Notes: generated by a model from the sequence alone, not told the origin. A DNA stretch of 64,000 bases from Streptosporangiaceae bacterium NEAU-GS5 (GCA_017592665.1 JAGFNW010000008.1:1-64000), one strand, 5' to 3'; positions 27,843-36,200 are shown, numbered from the stretch's first letter. Numbers and translations are program-made.

Positions 27843-28294
27843 CGCGGACCTTCCCCGCTGACCAGCCGCGCCCTGTCCGGGCGGCCGAGCGCCGCGTACT
27901 GGGCCGCGAGCGCGTCCCGCGCCGCCACGGGCACCGGCCCGAACTCGGTTTGCACCCGAACCGCGGCCCGGCCGGCCCCGAAGGGCTCCGACCAGCCGTG
28001 CCGTCCCCGGATCCGCAGGTCGCCGATGACCTCGACGGGCATGCCCCCGACCAGGAACCTGCCGAAGTGCGAGCGGAGCAGGATCGTGCCGCTGAACCGC
28101 ACCGGCTGGATCTCGAACGCCGACAGCCGGACGCCGATCGCCCCGGCGCCCGCCGCCGTGCTCTCGACGTCGATGTCGGCGGGCGTGACCGGCAGGCCGT
28201 GCAGGGCGAGCGCGGCCGAGCCACTGATCACCCAGGGCTCGCTCACCTGGCCGAGCTCGGCCAGCAGCATCCTCAGCACCTCCCGGTAGCTCAT
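27839..28294 (-). CDS. Nucleotidyltransferase-fold protein (151 aa)
   Basis: The product has the pol-beta-type signature SGSAALALHG, followed by ADIDVES, which supplies the two metal-binding acidic residues. The layout resembles small antibiotic nucleotidyltransferases (GGxAxxxHG...DID) and toxin-antitoxin MNT proteins. It is shorter than LinA-type enzymes. The likely reaction is transfer of a nucleotide to a hydroxyl, with unknown acceptor. GGGAGG lies five bases before the ATG. It overlaps its neighbours by four bases on both sides (PhyH upstream, radical SAM downstream), so it is an integral operon member. An MNT/HEPN toxin pair is unlikely, since no HEPN gene is present. Confidence 0.8.
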   Translation of the reverse strand: MSYREVLRMLLAELGQVSEPWVISGSAALALHGLPVTPADIDVESTAAGAGAIGVRLSAFEIQPVRFSGTILLRSHFGRFLVGGMPVEVIGDLRIRGRHGWSEPFGAGRAAVRVQTEFGPVPVAARDALAAQYAALGRPDRARLVSGEGPR

Positions 28295-29190
28295 GCGGGC
28301 CTCCCGCCGGCGACGCGCCGCCAGCCGGCCCAGGTCTGCGGCCCCTCGGCGCCGCGGACCCGCAGCGGCACGTAGCCCCGGCCCGAGATGCGCCGGTGCA
28401 TGACGTCGTAGCCCCGCGCCTCGGACGGCGTGACCGGGTGCGCCCCGCGCGTCGCCTCGAACCGCATGTCGATGCTCCAGCGGACGATCCCGGCCCGGTT
28501 CTCGGTGCCGGTGTGGGCCAGCAGGTTGGTGAACACGAGGAGGTCGCCCGCGCGCATGGGCAGCAGCGTGATCGGCTCGAAGGCGACCCGCCGCGCGGTG
28601 GCGCGATAGATCCGCCGCTGCCGCTCGGCGCCGCTGCCGGCGACGTTGTCGTGACCGGGGACGGCGCCGTCGATAAGACCCCACCGGTGGCTGCCCGGCA
28701 CCACCGCCAGGCAGCCGGAATCGGCGTCCGCGTCGACCAGCGGCAGCCACACCTGGGCCATCTGCCAGAGGAGGTGTTCGGTCCCCGCTCCGTAGAACTG
28801 GGCGTCCTGGTGCCAGGGCAGCCGGTCCAGGTGACGGGACAGATAGGGGCGCAGGTGCCCGTTGCCCTGGTAGGTGATCTCGTCGCCGAGCAGCGCGGCC
28901 AGCGGGTCGGTGAGCTCGGGCCGTGTGATCAGATCGTGGAACTCCGGGCCGAACAGCACCGGATCCCATTCGCGGTTGTCCAGCTCGTGGCCGTCGTACA
29001 GCAGGCCGAGCCGCCGCTCGAACGACGCGCCCGCGTGGCCGCTCGCCAGCCCGTGGCGGGCCACCAGCTCCGGCGCCAGCCGGTCGACCCTGCGCTCCAG
29101 CATGTCGATCATTGGTTTGAGCAGCATCGGGTCGAACGCGGCCGGCAGGAGCAGATAGCCGTCGCGCCGGAACCTGTCCACATCCGTCAT
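28291..29190 (-). CDS. Phytanoyl-CoA-dioxygenase-family Fe(II)/2-oxoglutarate oxygenase
   Basis: The 299-aa PhyH-type protein has the iron-binding pair HxD in LPWHQDAQFY and the distal His in NLLAHTGTEN, followed by the 2-oxoglutarate-binding Arg in RWSIDMRF. The opening DRFRRDGYLLLPAAFDP is typical of the family. These enzymes hydroxylate, halogenate, desaturate or epimerise small or carrier-bound substrates. No residue in the HxD triad is lost, so it is a hydroxylase-type rather than a halogenase-type enzyme, which would have HxA or HxG. It is translationally coupled on both sides by ATGA overlaps within the peptide-locus operon. Confidence 0.93.
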   Translation of the reverse strand: MTDVDRFRRDGYLLLPAAFDPMLLKPMIDMLERRVDRLAPELVARHGLASGHAGASFERRLGLLYDGHELDNREWDPVLFGPEFHDLITRPELTDPLAALLGDEITYQGNGHLRPYLSRHLDRLPWHQDAQFYGAGTEHLLWQMAQVWLPLVDADADSGCLAVVPGSHRWGLIDGAVPGHDNVAGSGAERQRRIYRATARRVAFEPITLLPMRAGDLLVFTNLLAHTGTENRAGIVRWSIDMRFEATRGAHPVTPSEARGYDVMHRRISGRGYVPLRVRGAEGPQTWAGWRRVAGGRPA

Positions 29191-30311
29191 GTCCCGGCCT
29201 CCGTTTCGCCGAACTCGCCGCGCAGCAGGTCGACGCCGTCGTCCAGGCAGCGCCGCAGCAGGTCCTCCAGCCAGGCCGCCGTCGCCTCGGGCATGTCGGG
29301 GTAGTACGCCGGGTTGAGCAGCACCAGCAGTCGTTTGGCCAGGAAGGGGGACATCAGCTCCGGCTCGGTCGCGGCGCCTTCGGTTAGCTCGAGGTAGGTG
29401 CGCCGGAAGGCGGCGAACCCGGCCGCGTACGCGCCCTCGACCCGGCCGGAGCGGGCGTGCCCGAACCACAGGTAGTTGACGGCGAAGGCGGCCACGTCGT
29501 CGTACGGATCCCCGACGCCGGGCAGGCGGGCCCCGATGAGCCGGACGTCACCGGTCTCCGGGAGGTACAGCACGTTCCAGGGGTGGAAGTCGTGGTGCAC
29601 GTAGCGCAGGCGGTCGTGCCGGTCGGCCAGCAGCACGCGCCACCGCGCGCAGGCGCGCTCCACCTCGAGCCGCAGTCCGATCCGGCCGGACCAGAACGCG
29701 TCGGCGCTGTCGATCAGCCGGTGGGCCGGGCCGATCAGGGCGTCCCGCACGGCCCGCCGATACAGCGCGGACGCGTTCCCCTGGACCGGCCGATGCAGGG
29801 CGACCATGGCGACGCAGATCAGGCGGGCCTCGGCCGCGGCCGCCGCGGGCCCGATCGTGGCGAGGCCGGACAGGCGGCGCGCGTACGGCGTGCCCGGCTC
29901 GGCCCACTCCAGGACCCACGGCGGATCCGTGGCCTGCTCGAGGGCCTGGTCGACGCGCACCAGGCCGTCGGGCGTCATCCGGCCGACCGCGGCGCATCGG
30001 GCGTGCCCCGCGAACCACGGGTAGCCCTCCAGCCGCCACGCCAGCTCCCGAACGGCGTCGGCGGCGAGCGCCTCGCCGTACAGGCCCTCGCACGGCGTCT
30101 TGAGGAAGGCCCGCCGGACCCGCCCGCCGTCGTCGACGACGAGGCGGACGCTCCGCGTCATGCCGTGCGCCTTGCCGCCGTCTGTCCGCCGGCCGGCGTC
30201 GAGGTCGGCGTCGAGGTCGGCGGCGCGTACGGTCACCTGGCGGCCGAGCAGGGCGCTGACCGCCCCGCTCCAGGCGGGCAGATCCGATCCGAGGCCGAGG
30301 AGATCGCGCAT
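29187..30311 (-). CDS. APH-like small-molecule kinase, probably altered active site
   Basis: The 374-aa protein has the aminoglycoside-phosphotransferase/choline-kinase fold. The catalytic loop is intact as YVHHDFHPWNVLY (Asp and Asn present), followed by GDPYDDVAAFAVNYLW, the usual tail. The Asp that chelates magnesium in the next motif (typically LIDWD) is Gly: the chain reads VRLIGARLPGVGDP. It may therefore be a weak kinase or a pseudokinase used for binding. The rest of the fold is normal in length. It overlaps the PhyH gene by four bases and lies five bases after the SPASM radical SAM stop. The phosphate acceptor, if any, is unknown. Confidence 0.85.
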   Translation of the reverse strand: MRDLLGLGSDLPAWSGAVSALLGRQVTVRAADLDADLDAGRRTDGGKAHGMTRSVRLVVDDGGRVRRAFLKTPCEGLYGEALAADAVRELAWRLEGYPWFAGHARCAAVGRMTPDGLVRVDQALEQATDPPWVLEWAEPGTPYARRLSGLATIGPAAAAAEARLICVAMVALHRPVQGNASALYRRAVRDALIGPAHRLIDSADAFWSGRIGLRLEVERACARWRVLLADRHDRLRYVHHDFHPWNVLYLPETGDVRLIGARLPGVGDPYDDVAAFAVNYLWFGHARSGRVEGAYAAGFAAFRRTYLELTEGAATEPELMSPFLAKRLLVLLNPAYYPDMPEATAAWLEDLLRRCLDDGVDLLRGEFGETEAGT

Positions 30312-30315
30312 GGCG

Positions 30316-31572
30316 TTACTTCGGCCGCCCGATCCAGGTGCACAGGTAGTCCATGTGCACGAGCCGCTGCTCGGATTGGATCACCGGGCGCTGCGGGAAG
30401 ACCTGATCTGGCCGGACGCTCTTCGGGCAGTACGGATCCCTGGCGCGCATGCTCCGCTCCCCGGCCGTGTGCATGTGATGCAGGTATGAGCGGCCCGCGC
30501 AGCCTCCGCCGCACTGGGCCAGCAGCTCGCAGCCCTCGCACCCCTCGATCACGCCGGGGTTGGCGTTGCGCTGCCGGAACACCCGGAACTGCGGGCTGTT
30601 CACGATGTCGAGCAGATCGTTCTTCAGCAGATCCAGCGGAGCCTTGTAGTCGTGGAGGTAGACGCAGGGGCTGACGTGGATCTGCTTGTCCGGCGTGATC
30701 GAGTGGATGCGGAAGGAGGTGCGCCCGCAGGGGCACCGCCGGGCCGCCTGATAGTCGGTCACCGCGGCAAGGGGCGGCTCGCCGAGGTCCACGGGATCGC
30801 ACAGCTCAAGCAGCCGGGCGAAACCGGCGTAGTACATGTCGGGCGGCAGCGCCACCTCCATGTGCTCGGGCTGGACCGGCTTCATCGGGTTGACGCGGAT
30901 GTTGCCGTCGTACCGTTTGGCCAGCTCCACCAGGGCCTCGATGTGCCCGATGGAGAAGTTCCACTTCATCCCGCACATGATCGCCGTGTGCGGCTTGCCC
31001 TCCTTCTGCGCGATCTCCATGGATTGGACGGCCTGGTGGAAGATGCGCGCGCCGCGGTTCTTGTTGTGTTCGGCCTCGAACGGCGAGTCGAAGGAGATGT
31101 CGATGTCGTTCAGCAGGTCGAAGGCGCGGCGGTGGTCGCGGTAGAGGCGCAGCAGCGTGACCCCGCTGGTCGTGAGCCCCACGATGATGCCCGCGTCGAC
31201 CAGTTTCTCGATGATGTAGGGCAGTTTGGTGTTGATCGGATTCGCGCCGTTGGTGAACAGCGGCTCGTTGCCGCCGAGGTTCACCGTCTCGACGCCGACG
31301 ATGGAGAGCTGCTCGACGATCCGGTCGATCATCCAGTCCTCCATGTCCGCGCCTTTCACGCGGGCGTTCATGCTGTAGCAGTGGTTGCAGCGGTAGGGGC
31401 AGTCGTTGCCGAGCGTCCAGCCGATGTTGCGGATGGTTGGCGGGCACTCGGGCAGGTCGCCGAACTCGTCCACGGGGCCGACGTTGAGCTGGTAGTGCTC
31501 GAACTCGTCGTACTCCTCCGGTAGATATCTCTTCGGCGCGCCCAGCCGGATGAAAACCGGTGTCTCGGTCAT
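30316..31572 (-). CDS. Radical SAM/SPASM-domain peptide-modifying-type enzyme
   Basis: The 418-aa protein has the radical SAM site GNDCPYRCNHCYS (CxxxCxxC) near residue 60, the SAM-binding NLGGNEPL, and a C-terminal SPASM region with CPCGRTS, SPCVYLHD, CEGCELLAQCGGGC and DPYCPKS supplying ligands for auxiliary clusters. This layout is typical of RiPP maturases (PqqE, MftC, sactisynthases) and of some sugar dehydrogenases. No N-terminal RRE is fused, which fits the free-standing PqqD-like protein at 38216. The start is the ATG at 31572, 31 bases after the HD-protein stop. I infer that it acts on the 21-residue peptide encoded divergently at 33430. Confidence 0.93.
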   Translation of the reverse strand: MTETPVFIRLGAPKRYLPEEYDEFEHYQLNVGPVDEFGDLPECPPTIRNIGWTLGNDCPYRCNHCYSMNARVKGADMEDWMIDRIVEQLSIVGVETVNLGGNEPLFTNGANPINTKLPYIIEKLVDAGIIVGLTTSGVTLLRLYRDHRRAFDLLNDIDISFDSPFEAEHNKNRGARIFHQAVQSMEIAQKEGKPHTAIMCGMKWNFSIGHIEALVELAKRYDGNIRVNPMKPVQPEHMEVALPPDMYYAGFARLLELCDPVDLGEPPLAAVTDYQAARRCPCGRTSFRIHSITPDKQIHVSPCVYLHDYKAPLDLLKNDLLDIVNSPQFRVFRQRNANPGVIEGCEGCELLAQCGGGCAGRSYLHHMHTAGERSMRARDPYCPKSVRPDQVFPQRPVIQSEQRLVHMDYLCTWIGRPK

Positions 31573-31603
31573 GCGAATGCTCTTTTCGGCCTGGTTGGGA
31601 TTT

Positions 31604-33220
31604 CTAGCTCTCGAACAGGGCGGCGGCGGCCTTGTGCGCCGCCACGGCGGCCGCGCCGCGATCGCGCGTGTAGACCGACAGCGACCAGAGCGACGCGTAG
31701 CGCTCGGTGATGGCCAGGCAGTCGCCGCCATATCCGGTGGTCGCGGCGAGCCGGCCGAGTGGCAGGACCTCGCCGTCGTGCCAGCCGATGAGGATGTCCG
31801 GCTCCTTCATCTGCATGCCGAGGGGCAGGGCCCCGATGACGAGGTCGGCCGGCGCCATCCCCGGCAGCTCCTTCAGCAGCGCCTCTTCGACCAGGTCGCG
31901 CTGGGCCGGATCCCGTACGTCGGTCAGCAGCGCAACTCCGGACGCCGACAGGCGGTCGGCGTGGTCCAGGTGATAGGCCTCTTTCCAGAGCCGGCGGCTC
32001 TTGAGCTCGCCCATGACCGGCCCGCCCGGCAGATCGACCGTGCGCTCCTCGGCCTCGATCAGGTCGAGGAACTGGTCGTCGCCGAGCGTCAGCAGGTCGC
32101 GCTCGGGAAACGGCTCACCGGCGTGGTGGGCGTTGACGTTCCTGATGCCCCGGTCGAGCATGGCGTCGGCCACGCACTTGCCGGCCGAGTAGACGATCCG
32201 CTCCAGCACCTCGTGGCGCACGCGGAGCAGGCCGGAGACGTGGCTGATGGCGTGGTGCTGGATCCGCCCGTCCAGCGTCGCGCCGACGCCGAATCGGAAC
32301 AGGCGGCGCAGCGGCTCACCCTGGTGATCCGTCCGCCCGTCCAGTATGTCGGCCTCGGCCTCGGTCGGGGAGGTGGCGAAAACGCACATGTAGCGCAACA
32401 TGTCCGTGTCGAACAGCCATGGCGTACCGGCCCCCAGCGTGTCCCGCAGCGAGAAGTCGAGCAGGTCGGCGCTGACCGTGGCCGTCACCAGCGTCTCGAC
32501 GAAGGTGTAGACGGGGAGCAGGGCGGCCACCTCGGCCTCGCTGTGGCGGCTGTGGCGGGCGGCGCCGGTCGACAGCAACCGGGTCGACGTCGCCACCGCC
32601 TCGACCGCCTCCATGTGACGGCGCAGGCAAGCGAGGGTTTCCGCGCGTTCCCCCGGGTCCTCGATCGCCAGCAGGATCGGCGCCGACTCCAGCTCGGCCG
32701 TGATCATGGCCAGGTAGCCCTGGAAGCGGGTCACGTCGCCGGGCGGGGGGTAGTAGCCGAGCTGGTAGCTCAGGGTGTGCCCGAACGGCAGCAGGTCGGA
32801 GTCGTGCACCAGGGCGTAGAGGCGGACGAGCAGCTCGAGCGACAGGCCGGGGCCGAGCATCGCGTCGAGGTAGGCGAGCCGGGCCTGGTTGCCGGACGGC
32901 TCGGGAAGGGTGTCGCAGCTCACCTCGGAGTAGTGGTTGCCGCGCATGGCGGCCACGAATCGCGCCGACCAGTAGGCCGTGCCGAGGCAGTGCGGCAGCC
33001 GGGTGTTCTCGTTGGTCGGGATGGTGAGGTAGGCGAGGCCCGTCTGCCGCAGCCGGCTCATGCGCTGGACCGGCCGCGTCTCCAGGATGACCCGCTCGGC
33101 CCGCGTCAGCCGGTGCGCGCGACCGGGGAAGACCACGACCGTCCCGTCGGGCCGCGCCAGCGATCGGACGGCACGGCTTTTTTCGTCGGTGCAGATCTTT
33201 TCGTCACTGTAGGCACGCAT
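31604..33220 (-). CDS. HD-domain metal-dependent phosphohydrolase
   Basis: The 538-aa protein has the HD-phosphohydrolase signature near residue 45: RMSRLRQTGLAYL, then NTRLPHCLGTAYW (first His), LVHDSDLLPFGH (the HD pair), and ADLLDFSLRD, matching the distal DxLDYLLRD of the dGTPase/SAMHD1-like group. All four metal ligands are present. The family hydrolyses (d)NTPs, nucleotides or similar phosphoesters; a few HD proteins are oxygenases. The C-terminal ~200 residues are unassigned. It is the first gene of the eleven-gene operon and starts at 33220 with GGAGAG about six bases upstream. It faces the peptide gene across a 209-base gap. Confidence 0.85.
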   Translation of the reverse strand: MRAYSDEKICTDEKSRAVRSLARPDGTVVVFPGRAHRLTRAERVILETRPVQRMSRLRQTGLAYLTIPTNENTRLPHCLGTAYWSARFVAAMRGNHYSEVSCDTLPEPSGNQARLAYLDAMLGPGLSLELLVRLYALVHDSDLLPFGHTLSYQLGYYPPPGDVTRFQGYLAMITAELESAPILLAIEDPGERAETLACLRRHMEAVEAVATSTRLLSTGAARHSRHSEAEVAALLPVYTFVETLVTATVSADLLDFSLRDTLGAGTPWLFDTDMLRYMCVFATSPTEAEADILDGRTDHQGEPLRRLFRFGVGATLDGRIQHHAISHVSGLLRVRHEVLERIVYSAGKCVADAMLDRGIRNVNAHHAGEPFPERDLLTLGDDQFLDLIEAEERTVDLPGGPVMGELKSRRLWKEAYHLDHADRLSASGVALLTDVRDPAQRDLVEEALLKELPGMAPADLVIGALPLGMQMKEPDILIGWHDGEVLPLGRLAATTGYGGDCLAITERYASLWSLSVYTRDRGAAAVAAHKAAAALFES

Positions 33221-33429
33221 GGAACTCTCCGATTTGCTCCGCGGAGCCGGGCAGGAAATGGCGGCCGACGAAATCATTGCGGCTCGCCCGACGAATTCGA
33301 GTATCCATCGCGGGCGTGGGCCGCGGTCAAGGCGGCTAATTTGTCCGGGCGCTTCGGCGCGCGATTGCCGGGGCGCTCGCCCGCGTGACAGCATCGACCC
33401 GGTCCGCACGCGGATAAAGGAGGTGAAAA
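33221..33429. promoter_or_regulatory. Divergent promoter region between the HD operon and the peptide gene
   Basis: The 209-base spacer must drive both the minus-strand operon and the plus-strand 21-codon gene. On the minus strand TTGACC (33330-33325) and GATACT (33305-33300) are 19 bases apart, a plausible but wide promoter for the operon. I could not pick a convincing -35/-10 pair for the peptide gene. Its ribosome-binding site AAAGGAGGTG is at 33416-33425. Confidence 0.5.
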
Positions 33430-33495
33430 ATGCGGAAGTACAAGGCCCCGCGGCTGCGCAAGGTGAGCATCAGAAGCGCAGGGAACATGCTCTGA
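33430..33495 (+). CDS. 21-residue putative RiPP precursor peptide
   Basis: ATG CGG AAG TAC opens a 21-codon gene. The peptide is MRKYKAPRLRKV followed by SIRSAGNML. The start has the best ribosome-binding site in the window, AAAGGAGGTG, with six bases between GGAGG and ATG. The stop is 18 bases before a strong terminator, so the gene is its own transcript. KYKAPRL contains YxxPxL, the leader motif bound by PqqD-like RRE proteins in lasso-peptide and related pathways, and a free-standing PqqD-like protein is encoded at 38216. Length is close to PqqA. A likely leader is the basic first 12 or so residues, leaving a short core. The core has no Cys or aromatic residue, so a lanthipeptide or sactipeptide is excluded. 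A regulatory peptide is the main alternative. Confidence 0.72.
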   Translation: MRKYKAPRLRKVSIRSAGNML

Positions 33496-33513
33496 CCGAT
33501 GCGCCGGCAATAA

Positions 33514-33545
33514 TGAGGGTGACGCCTTGGCGGGCGTCACCCTCA
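33514..33545. terminator. Bidirectional terminator after the peptide gene
   Basis: A perfect 13-bp stem (arms 33514-33526 and 33533-33545, core gagggtgacgcc) has a 6-base loop, followed by CTTTGTT on the plus strand. It separates the peptide gene from the convergent ABC permease gene and can serve both. Confidence 0.92.
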
Positions 33546-33559
33546 CTTTGTTCCGCGGT

Positions 33560-34366
33560 CTAGTGGGCGTCCAGGGCGCCCCGGCGGCGGCTGCCGTGCT
33601 CGAACCATCGAAGGAGCACGACGGCGGCGGTCGCGAGGACGACGGCGATGGCCGCCTCCCCGGCCAGCGCCGGCAGCGCGTCGGCCAGGGGCGCCCCTCC
33701 CGCGACGGCCCGCGCCGCCACGACGGCGTGCGTGACCGGCGTGACCTCCCCCACCGCGCGCATCCAGCCCGGCAGCGCCGAACGCGGCACGTCGGCGCCG
33801 CTGACCAGCAGGAGCACGGTCATCGCGAGGTTGGAAACCATGAACACATCGCGCGCCATGAGGCCGATCGCGCCGAGCGCGAGGCCCAGCGCCGAGCAGG
33901 ACGCCGCCGCCGTCACCAGCGTCGGGACGATCATGAGCAGGTCTGCCGGCGCGATTCGGACTCGGAGTATCAGCACGCCCGTGACCAGCGTGAACACGGC
34001 CACGATCAACCCGTTGAGCACGTAGGGGACCATCCGGCCCGCCCAGAGCGCGACGCGGCCGCCCGGGGTGAGCAGCACCGCCCCGAGTGTGCCGTAGGCG
34101 CGCTCGTTGGCCACCGCCATCGTCCCGCCGAACACGCAGGGGAAGCCGGCGCTCAGCACGGCGCCCCCGATGACGAAGAAGCGGTCGTCGGCCACGCCGA
34201 GCTGACGCCCGAGATGGGTGAAGAACAGCAGCTGGAGGACGGGCACGACGAACAGCGAGCTGACGAACATGGCAGGGGCCGTCCAGGTGAACAGCGCGCG
34301 GTAGGAGATGGCGCCGCCGATCACGATCACCCGGGCACCCTGCCGGACCTTCGCTCTCGTGATCAT
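33560..34366 (-). CDS. ABC-2 type exporter permease, second subunit
   Basis: The 268-aa membrane protein has about six hydrophobic helices, with the ABC-2 features GGTMAVANERAYGTLGAVLLTPGGR in the cytoplasmic coupling region and ISGADVP-like VSGADVPRSALPGWM before the last loop. With the adjacent permease and ATPase it forms an exporter of the DrrAB/NodIJ kind. Its ATG overlaps the stop of the first permease gene (ATGA). It is the last gene of the unit and runs toward the bidirectional terminator. Placed next to the peptide gene, it is a candidate exporter or self-protection pump for the pathway product. Confidence 0.9.
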   Translation of the reverse strand: MITRAKVRQGARVIVIGGAISYRALFTWTAPAMFVSSLFVVPVLQLLFFTHLGRQLGVADDRFFVIGGAVLSAGFPCVFGGTMAVANERAYGTLGAVLLTPGGRVALWAGRMVPYVLNGLIVAVFTLVTGVLILRVRIAPADLLMIVPTLVTAAASCSALGLALGAIGLMARDVFMVSNLAMTVLLLVSGADVPRSALPGWMRAVGEVTPVTHAVVAARAVAGGAPLADALPALAGEAAIAVVLATAAVVLLRWFEHGSRRRGALDAH

Positions 34367-35157
34367 GTCAGGGCCAGGGTCGCCGCTGTGCGCGACCGGC
34401 GCTCGACCCACGCGATCATCCGTACGGCCGGCAGCAGGCAGCCGAGGCTGAGCGCAAGGCCGATGCCCATGGGCACGAGGACCTCCCCCGGCCCGCCCCC
34501 GCCGGCCGCGAGGTGAACCGCGCGGGCCGCCCACGTGGTGGGCAGGACCGCCGAGATGGGCTGCATCCAGCCCGGCAGCACGGTGATCGGCACCAGAACG
34601 CCGGAGAGCAGGTAGATCGGGTAGTCGAGGGTGTTGGCCACGGCGTTGGCGTTGCGCAGCAGGACCAGGGTGGAGGCCAGCAGCATGCCGATCATCCCGA
34701 GCGAGACCACGCACCCGGCCACGGCGAGGACGAACAGCGCCGGATCGGTGAAGGCGGGAGCCATGCCGAAAACCAGCATCCCCCACGCCAGGGTCGCGCC
34801 CATCGAATACGTTCCGACGATCGCGGCCGCGAGCGTGATGTGCGCGAGGCTGACCGCGAGCGGCATGGGCGCCATCACCAGCGTCTCCAGGGTGCCGAGC
34901 CACCGCTGGGTCTGGACCGCGCCGCCGGCCCGCGACACCACCGACTCCCACATCCCCATCAGGCCCGCGCCCACCGCCACCTGCGCCGGCGTGCCCGGCC
35001 GGTCGGCCGCGCGGAACAGGTAGAAGGCCAAGGTGGCGTACGCCAGGGGCGTCACCAGGGTGAACACCAAGATCATCGGAGAAGTGGACATGCAGAGGAC
35101 GTGGTGGCGCACCCCCACCACGGTCAGCCGGAGCACCCTTCGAAGATCGCCTCTCAT
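34363..35157 (-). CDS. ABC-2 type exporter permease, first subunit
   Basis: The 264-aa membrane protein has six predicted helices. It has TQRWLGTLETLVMAPMP, the conserved ABC-2 coupling stretch, and YLLSGVLVPITVLPGWMQPI, the typical re-entrant segment before the final helix. It is homologous in layout to the permease downstream, so the pair is probably a heterodimeric channel. Its start overlaps the ATPase gene's stop by four bases. It probably moves a hydrophobic metabolite or processed peptide out of the cell, powered by the ATPase encoded upstream. Confidence 0.9.
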   Translation of the reverse strand: MRGDLRRVLRLTVVGVRHHVLCMSTSPMILVFTLVTPLAYATLAFYLFRAADRPGTPAQVAVGAGLMGMWESVVSRAGGAVQTQRWLGTLETLVMAPMPLAVSLAHITLAAAIVGTYSMGATLAWGMLVFGMAPAFTDPALFVLAVAGCVVSLGMIGMLLASTLVLLRNANAVANTLDYPIYLLSGVLVPITVLPGWMQPISAVLPTTWAARAVHLAAGGGGPGEVLVPMGIGLALSLGCLLPAVRMIAWVERRSRTAATLALT

Positions 35158-36152
35158 GCCCGCACCTCCGCCGCGCTCTCCCGCCCGCTCTCCTGAAGAA
35201 TCGCGAGGTAGGCGTCCTCGAGAGAGGGCTCCCGGGTCGCGACCTTCCCCAGGCGCAGGCCGTCCAGCGCGGCCACCACCGGCCCGAGCAGGCCGGCCCC
35301 CCGGTCGGTGTGCACGGCCAGCACCTGGAGGTGCTCGCGCTCCTCGACCGACGTGCCCCGGACGCCCGCCAGCTCCTCGATCCGGGCGATGTGCTCGGCC
35401 GCCGCGCCGTACACCTCGACTTCGAGCACGTCGCGCTCCTTCACCTGGTCTTTCAGCGCCGCCGGCGTGCCGAGCGCGCAGACCACCCCATCGGAGATCA
35501 CCGCGATCCGGTCGCAGAGCTGATCGGCCTCGGCCATGTAGTGCGTGGTCAGCAGCACCGTCGTGCCGGACGCGACCAGCCGTGCGACGGTCTGCCGCAG
35601 GTCGCGGGCGGCGAGCGGGTCGAGGCCTGCGGTCGGCTCGTCGAGGAACAGGACCTTGGGGCGGTGCAGCAGCGCCCGCGCCACGTGCAGCCGCTGGCGC
35701 ATGCCACGCGAATATCCCTCGACGCGATCCCGGGCCCGGCCGGTGAGGCCGACCAGCTCCAGGAGCTCGCCGATCCTCGCTCGCTGGACCCGCGGCTCCA
35801 CCCCGTAGAGCTCGGCGAAATAGCGGAGGTTGTCGAGGGCCGACAGCCGGTCGTAGAGGCCGCGGTCGCCGCCGGACACCGCGCCGATCACCCGGCGCAC
35901 CGGGACCGGGTCACGGGCCACGTCGTGGCCGAGCACGCGGGCCGTGCCGGCCGTCGGCAGCAGCAGCGTGGTGAGCATTCTCATCGTGGTCGTCTTGCCC
36001 GCGCCATTAGGGCCGAGCAATCCGAACAATTCGCCTTCGGGCACCTGGAAACTCACGTCCCGAACGGCCGTGATTCGCGCTCCACGCGTGCGGAACCAGC
36101 CCGCTCCGGAGGCGTACACCCGGGATAGACCTATTGCCTCGACCGCCCACAT
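35154..36152 (-). CDS. ABC exporter ATP-binding protein (DrrA-like)
   Basis: The 332-aa ATPase has Walker A LLGPNGAGKTTT, the signature YSRGMRQRLHVARAL (degenerate at the LSGGQ Gly), Walker B VLFLDEPTAGLD and the switch His in LTTHYMAEADQL. The ~90-residue C-terminal extension is like that of DrrA-type drug exporters. It is the first gene of the three-gene exporter operon and is divergent from the small gene at 36201 across 48 bases. In the peptide locus it probably energises efflux of the product, giving self-resistance. Confidence 0.95.
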   Translation of the reverse strand: MWAVEAIGLSRVYASGAGWFRTRGARITAVRDVSFQVPEGELFGLLGPNGAGKTTTMRMLTTLLLPTAGTARVLGHDVARDPVPVRRVIGAVSGGDRGLYDRLSALDNLRYFAELYGVEPRVQRARIGELLELVGLTGRARDRVEGYSRGMRQRLHVARALLHRPKVLFLDEPTAGLDPLAARDLRQTVARLVASGTTVLLTTHYMAEADQLCDRIAVISDGVVCALGTPAALKDQVKERDVLEVEVYGAAAEHIARIEELAGVRGTSVEEREHLQVLAVHTDRGAGLLGPVVAALDGLRLGKVATREPSLEDAYLAILQESGRESAAEVRA

Positions 36153-36200
36153 GAAAAAGCATGATAGGCACTGGATCAGCGCGGAACAAAGGAGCGGACA

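Noticed and set aside
24774-28289. Very long plus-strand open frame opposite the aminotransferase, amidohydrolase and radical SAM genes.
   Set aside because: It is antisense to genes with clear motifs, has no ribosome-binding site and encodes an Arg/Val/Gly-rich sequence without domains.
27839-28294. MNT-type antitoxin of a toxin-antitoxin pair.
   Set aside because: No HEPN or other toxin gene is adjacent, and the gene is locked by four-base overlaps into a biosynthetic operon.
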